Shown: piece by piece, positions 33,287-40,951 of the stretch
How the letters are laid out: the number at the start of each line of letters is the position of its first letter
How positions within the stretch are numbered: position 1 is the first letter of the stretch
Origin: Aldehydirespirator sp965203635
GTDB taxonomy: Bacteria; Actinomycetota; Acidimicrobiia; Acidimicrobiales; Aldehydirespiratoraceae
Reading direction: 5' to 3'
Length of the DNA stretch: 64,000 nucleotides
Assembly (NCBI GenBank): GCA_965203635.1
Contig: OZ241903.1
Location: 1,116,001 to 1,180,000, forward strand
Notes under the pieces: model-generated
The model's database searches: none
What the model was told of the DNA's origin: nothing
The model's input: only the letters and a program-made list of their open reading frames with translations
Position numbers and translations under genes: made by a program

Positions 33287-33350
33287 CGGCCCCTCCTTTG
33301 CTTGTGCTTGGGGCACAGGCCCCTTCAAATGGGGCATGTGCCCCTCCTTT
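33279..33350 (-). repeat. Duplicated ribosome-binding site and start codon
   Basis: Two 21-base copies (33279-33299 and 33330-33350) read AAAGGAGGGGC-NN-ATGCCCCA on the minus strand, 51 bases apart and in the same frame. Each carries a strong ribosome-binding site and an ATG. The CCCC after each ATG can pair with the GGGG of its own site, so translation may be modulated by local hairpins. Confidence 0.75.
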
Positions 33351-33799
33351 CTATACCTGGTTTCCATCTGTGGCAAGTTCGGCCCGGACGGACATGTACG
33401 CCTCGCACATGACGACCGACCGGGATGCAACTTGTACCACGCTACACGCGCTGTTCAAGGGCTGCACCCCCTTCGGTCTCTCGTCCGGGACGTTTAGAGA
33501 ACCCTACCACGATGGTCGGGCCCGTGACGGGCGGAAAGTGTATCACGGTGGGTTGTTCAACGCGGTCAATCATCCTCGATCTCATCCCAGCTTCGGCACG
33601 CAGCTAACACCACTGCCCTGGGCGCCGACAAACGGCGCCTCGTCGTCGAACACGTCTCGACATCGTACTAGTAGGCACCGCGCGGAGCAACTACCCGTCA
33701 CGGGGCACAAAGTAACGCGTGGACGCATGGCATACGGGTATTTCCCCAGGCATTTCCTGCCGGCCCCTGACCAGACCACACCGGCGCTACGCCCAGCCC
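33338..33799. other. Upstream region of the expressed surface-protein gene, no gene
   Basis: About 460 bases without a convincing gene. On the minus strand TTGAAC (33453-33458) and TACAAG (33431-33436) are 16 bases apart and about 95 bases from the nearest start, a weak promoter candidate. The rest, towards hipA, shows nothing I recognise except the direct repeat listed at 33781. Confidence 0.4.
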
Positions 33800-33810
33800 T
33801 CAGGCGGAGG
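33781..33810. repeat. Left direct repeat flanking hipBA
   Basis: The 20 bases CTACGCCCAGCCCTCAGGCG (33788-33807) recur with one change at 35689-35708, where they form the 3' end of the amidohydrolase gene; weaker identity extends the match to about 30 bases. The hipBA genes lie exactly between the two. Confidence 0.65.
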
Positions 33811-35137
33811 CGGCGCGCTTCTTGGTGGTGCGGGCCAGGGCCGCGTGGCGGCCTCGCTCCGCGATCGCCTCGCAGCGGACGGCGCGGCGGTGCTGGTCGA
33901 TGAGGTAGCCGGCAACTATGGGCAGGTCCGCCATCGCGGGCGGGAGACTTGCGACGGTCTTGTCGAGAGCGGACGGCAACAGGCTCGCCAGCTCCCCGAA
34001 GCGAGCCGTCAAGTCGTCGGCGGGCAGACCGAGCCGGTCTGCTGTGTGCAGCATCGCGGTGGGCTGGTCGGCGCTGCTGATGCGATAGTTGCGACCGATC
34101 TTCATGGCCGTGCGCAGGGCGCTGATCTTCTCTGCGGGCAGCCGGTACGGCATCCACGAGCACGCGTCGTACAGCGGAGCCAGATACCGGCCCCGGCCTT
34201 GCAGCAGCAGCCCGTAGTTCTTGGCGTGGGCGTCGTTGCCGACGATGAGCCACTGGAACGCGAGCATGTCACGGAACGCCTCGACCATCCGAGTGCGGCC
34301 AGGTATCTCGACGCTGCGCAGCGTCGCAGCGATGCCGCCGGGTGTCGGCCCGCCCTGGTTCTGGTACTTCAGGTCCGGCGAGTAGCCGAGCGCTTGGCAG
34401 AGGTCCTCCTGATGGACGCGGACCAGGCGGCCGTCGGCTCTGCGCCGATCGAAGCGGCGCACCACTATGGCCTCCACGTCGCCATCGGTGATCACCGCAC
34501 TGGGCGGGGCGGGGATGCCCATACGCGACGCAGTGCCCAGCGCGATGTGCTCCATCAGCGCCTCGTGCGGATAGCGGTGGCGGGTCACTTTGAGGATGTG
34601 GCTCGACGGCTCAGCCCCCCGCGGCACGGCCCACCCCGCCGCGGTGCGTCGCAGAGCGAGCTTCGGCTGCATGCCGGCAAGACTGAAACCGCGAGCGGTG
34701 GCGTGCCCCGCGGGCCAGTAGGCGGGATCGGCCCGCAGATTCCGGAGCCAGTCGAAGACCTCGTCGTCAGTGAGTGGATGGAGGCTGCCCGCGCCGGATA
34801 GCAGGCTCGGCGTACGCCCCGCGTCGCACAACTGCACCGCACCAGCGCAGTCCTCGCCCACACGGCAGCCGAGCAACAGCACCGGATGAGCGGGCGGCAC
34901 ATCGTGTTCCTCGCATAGCGAGGCCAGCACTGCGTCGTGGTCGGGCAGCAACCCGTGCAGCCAGGACAACAGAGTCTCGCCCTCGGGTGGGGCCGCGGCC
35001 GGCGGGAACAGCGTCGACAAAGGGGTGGCGTCACCGTCCCGCGCATAGGCCGTGTCGTAGGTGAACACGGGATGTTCGGGGCGGGTCAGGTCGAGCCGCC
35101 CCGCAAGGCGGGCCTCTATGAGAACGTCGAGGATCAC
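33800..35137 (-). CDS. hipA: HipA-type serine/threonine kinase toxin
   Basis: A 445-residue HipA-family protein. Features in order: FSLAGMQPKLAL (substrate/phosphate loop), SHILKVTRH (ATP-binding Lys), catalytic loop IVGNDAHAKNYGLL with Asp and Asn, and LAPLYDACSW (Mg-binding Asp). HipA kinases phosphorylate aminoacyl-tRNA synthetases and cause dormancy unless bound by HipB. The GTG start overlaps the hipB stop by one base. The N-terminus is longer than in E. coli HipA and carries a region unlike it (to about residue 140). Confidence 0.88.
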   Translation of the reverse strand: MILDVLIEARLAGRLDLTRPEHPVFTYDTAYARDGDATPLSTLFPPAAAPPEGETLLSWLHGLLPDHDAVLASLCEEHDVPPAHPVLLLGCRVGEDCAGAVQLCDAGRTPSLLSGAGSLHPLTDDEVFDWLRNLRADPAYWPAGHATARGFSLAGMQPKLALRRTAAGWAVPRGAEPSSHILKVTRHRYPHEALMEHIALGTASRMGIPAPPSAVITDGDVEAIVVRRFDRRRADGRLVRVHQEDLCQALGYSPDLKYQNQGGPTPGGIAATLRSVEIPGRTRMVEAFRDMLAFQWLIVGNDAHAKNYGLLLQGRGRYLAPLYDACSWMPYRLPAEKISALRTAMKIGRNYRISSADQPTAMLHTADRLGLPADDLTARFGELASLLPSALDKTVASLPPAMADLPIVAGYLIDQHRRAVRCEAIAERGRHAALARTTKKRAASA

Positions 35138-35493
35138 TAGGCCTCCTCCACAACGTCCTCAAAGCCGTCGGCAACGTCCTCAAAGACGTCGGCCGGCTCG
35201 CCGACCATGCCCGTCAGATGGGCCTCCAAGTCCGGTGCCTGCTCTGATGCCGGCACGAGCGCGATCTGGTACCCGAGTTCGTAGACGAGCCTGCAAACCA
35301 GCGCGACGCCGAATGGGAGCTTGTTGTTCTCAGCCTCGGAGATCCACTGCCTGCTGGTGCCTGAGAGGCTGGCGAGTTGCGCCTGGGTGAGGTTCTGCTC
35401 GCGGCGGATGGCTCGCAGCGCAGCCGCGAGTTCATAGGGTCGGCTGATGTTATGCCGGGGCTGGTTGGTGCTGGAGTCGGTGCTGGCGGCCAT
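35137..35493 (-). CDS. hipB: HipB-type antitoxin (XRE family)
   Basis: A 118-residue DNA-binding antitoxin. The helix-turn-helix reads LAAALRAIRREQNLTQAQLA, SLSGTSRQWISEAENNK, the XRE pattern of HipB. The C-terminal tail is acidic (DVFEDVADGFEDVVEEA). It is the first gene of the hipBA operon and probably represses it through the inverted repeat at 35509-35551. AGGTGGGG precedes its ATG. Confidence 0.9.
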   Translation of the reverse strand: MAASTDSSTNQPRHNISRPYELAAALRAIRREQNLTQAQLASLSGTSRQWISEAENNKLPFGVALVCRLVYELGYQIALVPASEQAPDLEAHLTGMVGEPADVFEDVADGFEDVVEEA

Positions 35494-35508
35494 TCCCCAC
35501 CTCCAGAG

Positions 35509-35551
35509 GTCAGGATATTACGACACGACCAATGTATCACCATATCCTGAC
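35509..35551. promoter_or_regulatory. hipBA operator (inverted repeat)
   Basis: GTCAGGATAT (35509-35518) and ATATCCTGAC (35542-35551) are perfect 10-base inverted arms with 23 bases between them, 16 bases upstream of hipB. The arms contain GGATA/TATCC, the half-site known from E. coli HipB operators, although in the outward order and with a longer spacer. A candidate -10 (TAATAT on the minus strand) overlaps the inner arm. Confidence 0.75.
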
Positions 35552-35679
35552 ATCACTGCCATGTCGCTATGCGCTGACATGCCGCCGTCTCCGAGGCGGT
35601 CAAGCCCTCCTCACAGACCTCGACACCCAGTGAACCTCGCCGACCACCAAGCGCTACGCCACTCGCGCCGTTGCGGGCC

Positions 35680-35713
35680 CCGGCGGGGCTATGCCCAGCC
35701 CTCAGGCGAAAGG
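35680..35713. repeat. Right direct repeat flanking hipBA
   Basis: CTATGCCCAGCCCTCAGGCG (35689-35708) codes for the last residues (PEGWA, stop) of the amidohydrolase. It matches 33788-33807 beyond hipA. A cassette inserted at the 3' end of the amidohydrolase gene with duplication of the target would give this pattern. Confidence 0.65.
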
Positions 35714-37365
35714 TCCGGGAACTCCGGCGGAGGGGGCGGGAACCACACGCCGTCGGGCCCGGCAGGCAGGTCGAGCTGGTCGAGCCAGTAGTTGCAGGCC
35801 CGCTCGGCCTCGATCATCAGCTCCTGCTCGTCCACCAGCGTGGACACGCCGTCGGCCACCACCAGATGGCCGTCCACCAGCACATGGCGCACCATCGGAG
35901 CATGGGTCTGATGCACCACCGCGTGCAGAGGATCGAGCAGCGGGGCCTGGAGCAGCGAGCGGGCCGGGACCAGCACGATGTCGGCCGCGCAGCCCGGCGC
36001 CAGCTCGCCCAGCGCCACCCGGTGGCCGGCGGAGGCCGGGGTGAGAAGGTCGGCGGGGGCGGCCGAGTTGGGGAAAACGGCGGCCGCACCCCGCCAGGTG
36101 GCCAACTGCAGCACGTCGCGGGACGACAGCACCGCAGGGTCACCAGAATGAAGAGACTGTACATGAAGTTCGGCCCGCATCTCCGAAAAAATGTCGGTCA
36201 TCATGTCGACGCCCAGGCACACGTTCACTCCGGCGGCCAGCAGATCGGGCACCCGGGTCACGCCCTTGGCCAGTTTCATGTTGTTGGACGGGCAGTGGAC
36301 GACGTGGGCGCCGCGGGCGGCCAGCAGCTCGATCTCGTCGTCGTCGAGGATCACGCAATGGGCCAGCACCGTGCGCTCTGTCAGGAAGCCGGCCCGGTCG
36401 AGGGCCTTGATCGGGGTGGCCTTCGCCTCCTGTAGCCAGGTCTCGCGTTCGGCTTGGGTTTCGGAGGCGTGGGTGTAGGTGCCGGCGCCGAGCTCGTCGG
36501 CCAGGGCCGCGCTCCGGGCGAACTCCTCGGGCGTGGCCTGGCGGATGCTGACCGGGGCCACGAACAGGCGCTCCGGGGTCACCGCCGTGTGGTCCAGGAC
36601 GGCCCGGATGTTGTCGGCGGCCTGCTCGAACGTCTCGCACACCGGCTCATAGGGGCGGGTCATGATGCCCCGGGCGTAGGCCCAGCGGATCCCCGACGAC
36701 TCCAAGGCGTTGACGCAGGCCGCGTCCAGGTCGGGCTCGTGGAACGTGTAGGCGTGGTCGACGGCGGTGGTGATGCCGCACTTCAGGCGCTGGAGGGCGC
36801 CCAGGAAGGCGGCCATCTCGTACTCCGGGGGACCCATGTGGGCCTGGGTGGCCCACTGGACCTTCAGGAACTCGTCGAGGGGGAGGCCCTCGGCGATCGG
36901 CAGGCCCGGGGCCAGGACCCGCAGATGATCGTGGACGTCGACCATGCCCGGGATCGCGATCATGTCCTTGCCGTCGATGGTGAGCGTCGCCCGCTCGAGC
37001 AGGTCCTTGGCGGGCGGCGGGGCCGCGGCCAGCGGGGTGGTGCCGTCGGAGGCCGGGACGATGGCCGCGATCAGGCCGTCTCGTATGTATAGGTGGCAGC
37101 GCAGGGGTTCGAGGTCGCGGCCGACCAGGGCGGTGACGTTGGTGATGGCGTGCACGGCCGGGGCCAGGCCGCGAGCGTTCATGCCGTTGGGGACCTCGGA
37201 GTCCGCCGGGTCGACGGGGTCGTGGAGGTCGCGGAGGTCGAGGGGGTCGTCGGGGGGCTTGCGGCCGGCGTCACGGATGTCGGTGACATCGCCGGGGCCG
37301 GGGCCGGGGCCATCGCCGGGGCCGGGGCCGGTGGCGTCGCCGGGGCCATCGCCAGGGCCGGTCAC
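35689..37365 (-). CDS. Amidohydrolase/deaminase of the cytosine deaminase-TrzA type
   Basis: A metal-dependent hydrolase. Metal ligands: HxH in VDVHDHLRVL, His in TYTHASETQ, His in LAHCVILDD and Asp in LGVDMMTD; HCPSNNMKLAKG is typical of the ATZ/TRZ deaminase group (S-adenosylhomocysteine, guanine and triazine deaminases). From the GTG at 37365 it has 558 residues, but the first 61 are a Gly/Pro/Asp repeat without homology; ATG at 37182 (MNARGLAP) may be the real start. The GTG overlaps the stop of the opine-dehydrogenase-like gene, which supports coupling. Substrate unknown. Confidence 0.82.
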   Translation of the reverse strand: MTGPGDGPGDATGPGPGDGPGPGPGDVTDIRDAGRKPPDDPLDLRDLHDPVDPADSEVPNGMNARGLAPAVHAITNVTALVGRDLEPLRCHLYIRDGLIAAIVPASDGTTPLAAAPPPAKDLLERATLTIDGKDMIAIPGMVDVHDHLRVLAPGLPIAEGLPLDEFLKVQWATQAHMGPPEYEMAAFLGALQRLKCGITTAVDHAYTFHEPDLDAACVNALESSGIRWAYARGIMTRPYEPVCETFEQAADNIRAVLDHTAVTPERLFVAPVSIRQATPEEFARSAALADELGAGTYTHASETQAERETWLQEAKATPIKALDRAGFLTERTVLAHCVILDDDEIELLAARGAHVVHCPSNNMKLAKGVTRVPDLLAAGVNVCLGVDMMTDIFSEMRAELHVQSLHSGDPAVLSSRDVLQLATWRGAAAVFPNSAAPADLLTPASAGHRVALGELAPGCAADIVLVPARSLLQAPLLDPLHAVVHQTHAPMVRHVLVDGHLVVADGVSTLVDEQELMIEAERACNYWLDQLDLPAGPDGVWFPPPPPEFPDLSPEGWA

Positions 37366-38468
37366 GGGAAGACTCCGGTGCGGGCGAAGCCGATCAGGCC
37401 GGTGGTGTCCAGCCCGTCGAGGCCCAGGGTGGCCAGCGTGCGGCCCTCGGCCCGGAAGTCCCGGCCCAGCATCGACGAGGCGATGTCCACCAGCCCGTCG
37501 ACCACCGGAGTCGGCACGCCCGTAGCCTCGCCCAGCGACGACGCCAGCACGAGCGCATAGGGCACGTCCTCAGTGACATAGCGGGTGTCGAGCCCGCCGG
37601 CGTCGCCCGTGGGCGCATACGACACCACCAGCTTCGACGCCCTCACCGTGTCGAACAGGGTGGCGCCGGGGCCTAGGTCGGGAGCGAAGCCCTGGGCCAC
37701 CAGGAAGTCCTGGTAACGGCGCGGCTCCTTCGAGTTGAGCGCCTGGCGAAGAGCCAGCAGTTCGTTGTCGACCGTCTCAATCACATTCACCACCGCAGGC
37801 GTGGCGCCCTCGCCCCACAACAACATCCCGCCGGAACGGTTCTGGAGAGTACCCGCATTCGCGATCATCGCGGCCACATGGTCTATGGCGTTGTAATTGG
37901 CCAGCACCGTGTTCCACACCGTGTCGGTGGCGGTGGCGTAGGGCCAGACATCGTCGATCAGGTTCATTGTGTGGGCGGTGGCGGCGGGGGTGGCCGGCAG
38001 GGTGGCGACCAGCACGCCGCCCAGCTTGCGGAAAGCGGTGACCGAGCCGGGGCCGGTGGGGCGGGCCAGGTAGGGCAGGGTGTTGGCCTCGGCGATGACG
38101 GTCGGTGCGGCGATGGCCCGGCGGGCGACGATGGCGCCGCTGCCCTCGCCCAGGAACAGCACCGTCTGGTCGGCGGTGACGTGGGGGGCGATGGCCTCCA
38201 CCCAGCGGTCGTGGGCGAAGCACGGGACGACAGTGACTATCAGGGCCGCGTCTTTTAGGGCTTCGGGGATGTCGGGGGCGACGGTGACCGGGTGGGTCTC
38301 GGGGCCGTGCCAGTCGTTGGTGACGGTTACGCCCTTGTTGGCCGCGACGGGCTCGAGGTTCGACATGAAGTCGTCGAAGTCGGCCAGCGTCGTGGCCCGG
38401 CCGTGGCGGGACATGTCGGCGGCCACCGCCAGGGCGCCGCCGCCAGAACCAAGAACAGCCACCTTCAT
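37362..38468 (-). CDS. NAD/NADP octopine/nopaline dehydrogenase family protein
   Basis: A 368-residue two-domain dehydrogenase. The N-terminal Rossmann fold reads VAVLGSGGGALAVAADMSRHG, and the C-terminal helical domain has NYNAIDHVAAMIANAG with the catalytic-type His. Opine dehydrogenases join an amino acid and a keto acid; many environmental relatives have unknown substrates. It is the first gene of a two-gene operon with the amidohydrolase, and the inverted-repeat element at 38561-38615 lies 93 bases upstream. Confidence 0.82.
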   Translation of the reverse strand: MKVAVLGSGGGALAVAADMSRHGRATTLADFDDFMSNLEPVAANKGVTVTNDWHGPETHPVTVAPDIPEALKDAALIVTVVPCFAHDRWVEAIAPHVTADQTVLFLGEGSGAIVARRAIAAPTVIAEANTLPYLARPTGPGSVTAFRKLGGVLVATLPATPAATAHTMNLIDDVWPYATATDTVWNTVLANYNAIDHVAAMIANAGTLQNRSGGMLLWGEGATPAVVNVIETVDNELLALRQALNSKEPRRYQDFLVAQGFAPDLGPGATLFDTVRASKLVVSYAPTGDAGGLDTRYVTEDVPYALVLASSLGEATGVPTPVVDGLVDIASSMLGRDFRAEGRTLATLGLDGLDTTGLIGFARTGVFP

Positions 38469-38560
38469 GGGGTCTTCTCCTTATGTATAGGTGTGCGAAC
38501 TACTTGAGGGTCGGTCGGGGCGGGGTGCGGTGGGGTGGGGTGCCCTCTGTGTGCCCTCTG

Positions 38561-38615
38561 CCGAAATTGATGCCGAAAGTGGGCCCTATATGCCCAATAT
38601 CCGCATCAATTTCGG
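38561..38615. repeat. Dispersed inverted-repeat element, copy 1
   Basis: CCGAAATTGATGC (38561-38573) and GCATCAATTTCGG (38603-38615) are perfect 13-base inverted arms. The inner part contains CCCTATATGCCCAATA. A second copy, alike in arms and core, is at 62169-62225. Both lie shortly upstream of minus-strand genes for amidohydrolase-type operons, so the element may be an operator or RNA structure, or a small mobile repeat. Confidence 0.75.
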
Positions 38616-38628
38616 TTCGTGCGTGTGT

Positions 38629-39705
38629 CTAGCGGTCGAGGAAGGTCAGCATCGCCTCCCCCACCGATGCGATCTCGTCCTCGTTGATGCCCGGGCCGAA
38701 GCTCAGGATGACCTCACTCACACCCGCGGCCCGCAGGGCGTCGATCCTCTCCGCGGCCCGGTGCACCGAACCGCAGATCGAGAAGGCGTCCACCATGTCG
38801 TCGGTGATGAGCTCGTGGGCCTTGGGGTCGTTGTTGCGCACCGCTTGACGTACCGGCATCACCTCGGCGGGGTCGAGGCCGTACAGCGGGATCATGCTCG
38901 GGTCGAACTCCCCGCCCACCATGTACCGGCAACGGGGACGCAGCACGTCCCGGGCATGGGCCAGGTCGTCATGCAAGAAGATCTCCAGCCAAACCGCAAT
39001 CGAGCAATCGCCGGGTCGGCGGGATGTGGCGGCGGCGGGGGCGGCGACGGCTCGCTGGTCGGGCGCGGCTCGCTGGGCGCCGAGCGCTACTCGTTCGACG
39101 ACGTGCTCGATGAACGGCAGCGACAGGCTGTGGGTGATCAGGCCGTCGGCCAGCTCGCCGGCCAGCGACATCATGCGAGGGCCCCGGGCCGCCAGGTACA
39201 GGGGTATGGGCTGGGGAGGCGTGAAGTCGAGCCGGGCCCCGGTGAGCGGGAACCTGGTCGTGGTGCCCGACTTGGCGGCAGGGCCGGCGGCGGCGGGGGC
39301 GGCGGTGGCGGGGCGGCCCTTCAGGAGGTCGGCCAGCAGCAGGGCTGTCTCACGGGTGATCGTGAGGGGCCGGGGCTCGTGGATGCCGAGCTGGGTGGGC
39401 AGCTCCCAGCCGCCGGGACCGATGCCGGCCACGATGCGGCCCGGGGCGATCTCCGCCAGCGAGGCGAACAGCGACGCCAGGGCGCCCGGATGGCGCAGCA
39501 GCGGGCTGGTGACCGCCGTGCCGAGCCGCACCCGGTCGGTGGCCAGGGCGCAGGCGGTGAGGGTGGCGCCGACGTCGCGGTGCATGTAGTGGTCGGGCCA
39601 CCACACGTCGTCGAAACCGGTGCGCTCGGCGCAGGCGGCCAGGCGGCCCAGGCCCGCCACGTCCCGGTCGGCCCACAAAGTGATCCCCAAGCGCATGTCA
39701 CCCAT
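38629..39705 (-). CDS. LLM-class F420-dependent oxidoreductase
   Basis: A 358-residue TIM-barrel of the luciferase-like monooxygenase family, F420-dependent subgroup. Features: RLGITLWADRDVAGL, FDDVWWPDHYMHRD, LGTAVTSPLLRHPGALA, APGRIVAGIGPGGWELP and the C-terminal GVSEVILSFGPG. The start at 39705 (MGDMRLG) was chosen as the family begins here; the longer frame overlaps the next gene. Substrate unknown. Confidence 0.87.
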   Translation of the reverse strand: MGDMRLGITLWADRDVAGLGRLAACAERTGFDDVWWPDHYMHRDVGATLTACALATDRVRLGTAVTSPLLRHPGALASLFASLAEIAPGRIVAGIGPGGWELPTQLGIHEPRPLTITRETALLLADLLKGRPATAAPAAAGPAAKSGTTTRFPLTGARLDFTPPQPIPLYLAARGPRMMSLAGELADGLITHSLSLPFIEHVVERVALGAQRAAPDQRAVAAPAAATSRRPGDCSIAVWLEIFLHDDLAHARDVLRPRCRYMVGGEFDPSMIPLYGLDPAEVMPVRQAVRNNDPKAHELITDDMVDAFSICGSVHRAAERIDALRAAGVSEVILSFGPGINEDEIASVGEAMLTFLDR

Positions 39706-39716
39706 GGCGGCCTCTC

Positions 39717-40742
39717 TCAGTGGGAGGGGGAGGTCCGCACCAGCAGATCGATGTCGAGTTCGGTGCGGAGGCGGTCGGCGAGATCGTCGGTGTCCGGGGT
39801 GGTTGCCGTCGTGACCGCGGCTCGGAGGGATGCGGGCTTGCGGCCCCGGGCGGTGGATGCCTCCAGGAGTTGCACGCAGTGTTCGGGGGTGCCGCAGAGC
39901 ACGGTGGTGCCGTTGCGCTCCATGGCCTCCCAGGCGTCGTCGGGCTTCCACGACTTGAGGAGGCCGGCGGTGGCGCCCCGCAGCAGGGCGGGCAGGATGC
40001 TGGCCTCGAGATGGAACGGCTGGGCCAGCGGTGTGGGGCAGAGCGTGGCGTCGTCCGGGTTGAGGTCGAGGCGAGCGGCCACAGCGGTGGCGGCTTCGAT
40101 CAGCTCTGCGTGGGTGCGGGTAGTGGCCGATGCAGGGGCGGTGAAGGCGATCGCATTGGCTGCTGTAGCAGTGGGGGTGGGCGCGTCGGTGGGGATTGTG
40201 GTGCTCGTGGTCAGGGGTGGCTCGGCCGCGGTGACGGCAGTCGCCGGCGCCTCGACGAGGGGGGTGGCCTCGGCCAGGGCGTCCAGCCAGCCGACCGTGC
40301 CGGGCTGGGGTCCGTCCATGCCGGCGAACACCGTGGGGCGGGGGCGGGCAGCGCCGAGGGCGGCCACCGCGGGCTGGACGTAGTCGAAGTGGTCGTTGGT
40401 GTAGACGACGGCGTGGGGCGAGGCCGCAGTCATCAGCTCGTGGAAGCGGTCCTTGTCGGCCAGGTCCACCAGCACGGCGGTCGCTCCCAGCCGCCAGGCA
40501 CCCAGCAGGGCCACCACATAGTCGAGCCCGGGATGGGCGAACAGGCCGACCCGACCGCCGGGGGGCACGCCGAAGCCGGCCAGCACCGCCGCGGCCCGGG
40601 CCATGGCGTCGACGGCTTCCCCATATGTAAGCGCGCGATCACGGTCGACCCAGTGGACGGCGGTGGCGGCAGTGCCCGGCCGAGCCGCGACGGCGTCGGT
40701 CAGCAGATCAGCCGCGTTCACGGTGTCCGGGGGGCGGCCCAT
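39717..40742 (-). CDS. Truncated/degenerate AMP-binding (acyl-CoA synthetase-like) protein
   Basis: A 341-residue protein that matches only the N-terminal two thirds of the AMP-binding family (usually 500 or more residues): LTYGEAVDAMARAAAVLAG, GRVGLFAHPGLDYVVALLGAW, ATAVLVDLADKDRFHELM. Where the ATP loop TSGTTGxPKG should be, it reads FTAPASATTRTHAELI, and the motif YGxTE and the C-terminal lysine domain are missing. It is therefore unlikely to activate acids. It may be a decaying gene or have another role. Its 3' end is 11 bases from the LLM gene. Confidence 0.65.
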   Translation of the reverse strand: MGRPPDTVNAADLLTDAVAARPGTAATAVHWVDRDRALTYGEAVDAMARAAAVLAGFGVPPGGRVGLFAHPGLDYVVALLGAWRLGATAVLVDLADKDRFHELMTAASPHAVVYTNDHFDYVQPAVAALGAARPRPTVFAGMDGPQPGTVGWLDALAEATPLVEAPATAVTAAEPPLTTSTTIPTDAPTPTATAANAIAFTAPASATTRTHAELIEAATAVAARLDLNPDDATLCPTPLAQPFHLEASILPALLRGATAGLLKSWKPDDAWEAMERNGTTVLCGTPEHCVQLLEASTARGRKPASLRAAVTTATTPDTDDLADRLRTELDIDLLVRTSPSH

Positions 40743-40951
40743 TGTCTCCGGAACCTAGCGGCGAGCGAGGGGCGGGCCGTAAGTCGAGCCGGCTACGCCC
40801 TCCGCGGCCCTACCCCCGAGTCGCGTCCGAGCCCACCGCCTCGTCGAACGGGCTCCGGCAGAGGTCGCTGCTGCCCGCTGGACTATTGTCAGCCCGTCGC
40901 GGGCGCCATGCTCGCTGGTCTGCAAGTGCCGGCACGGAGGAGTTGTCCGCC

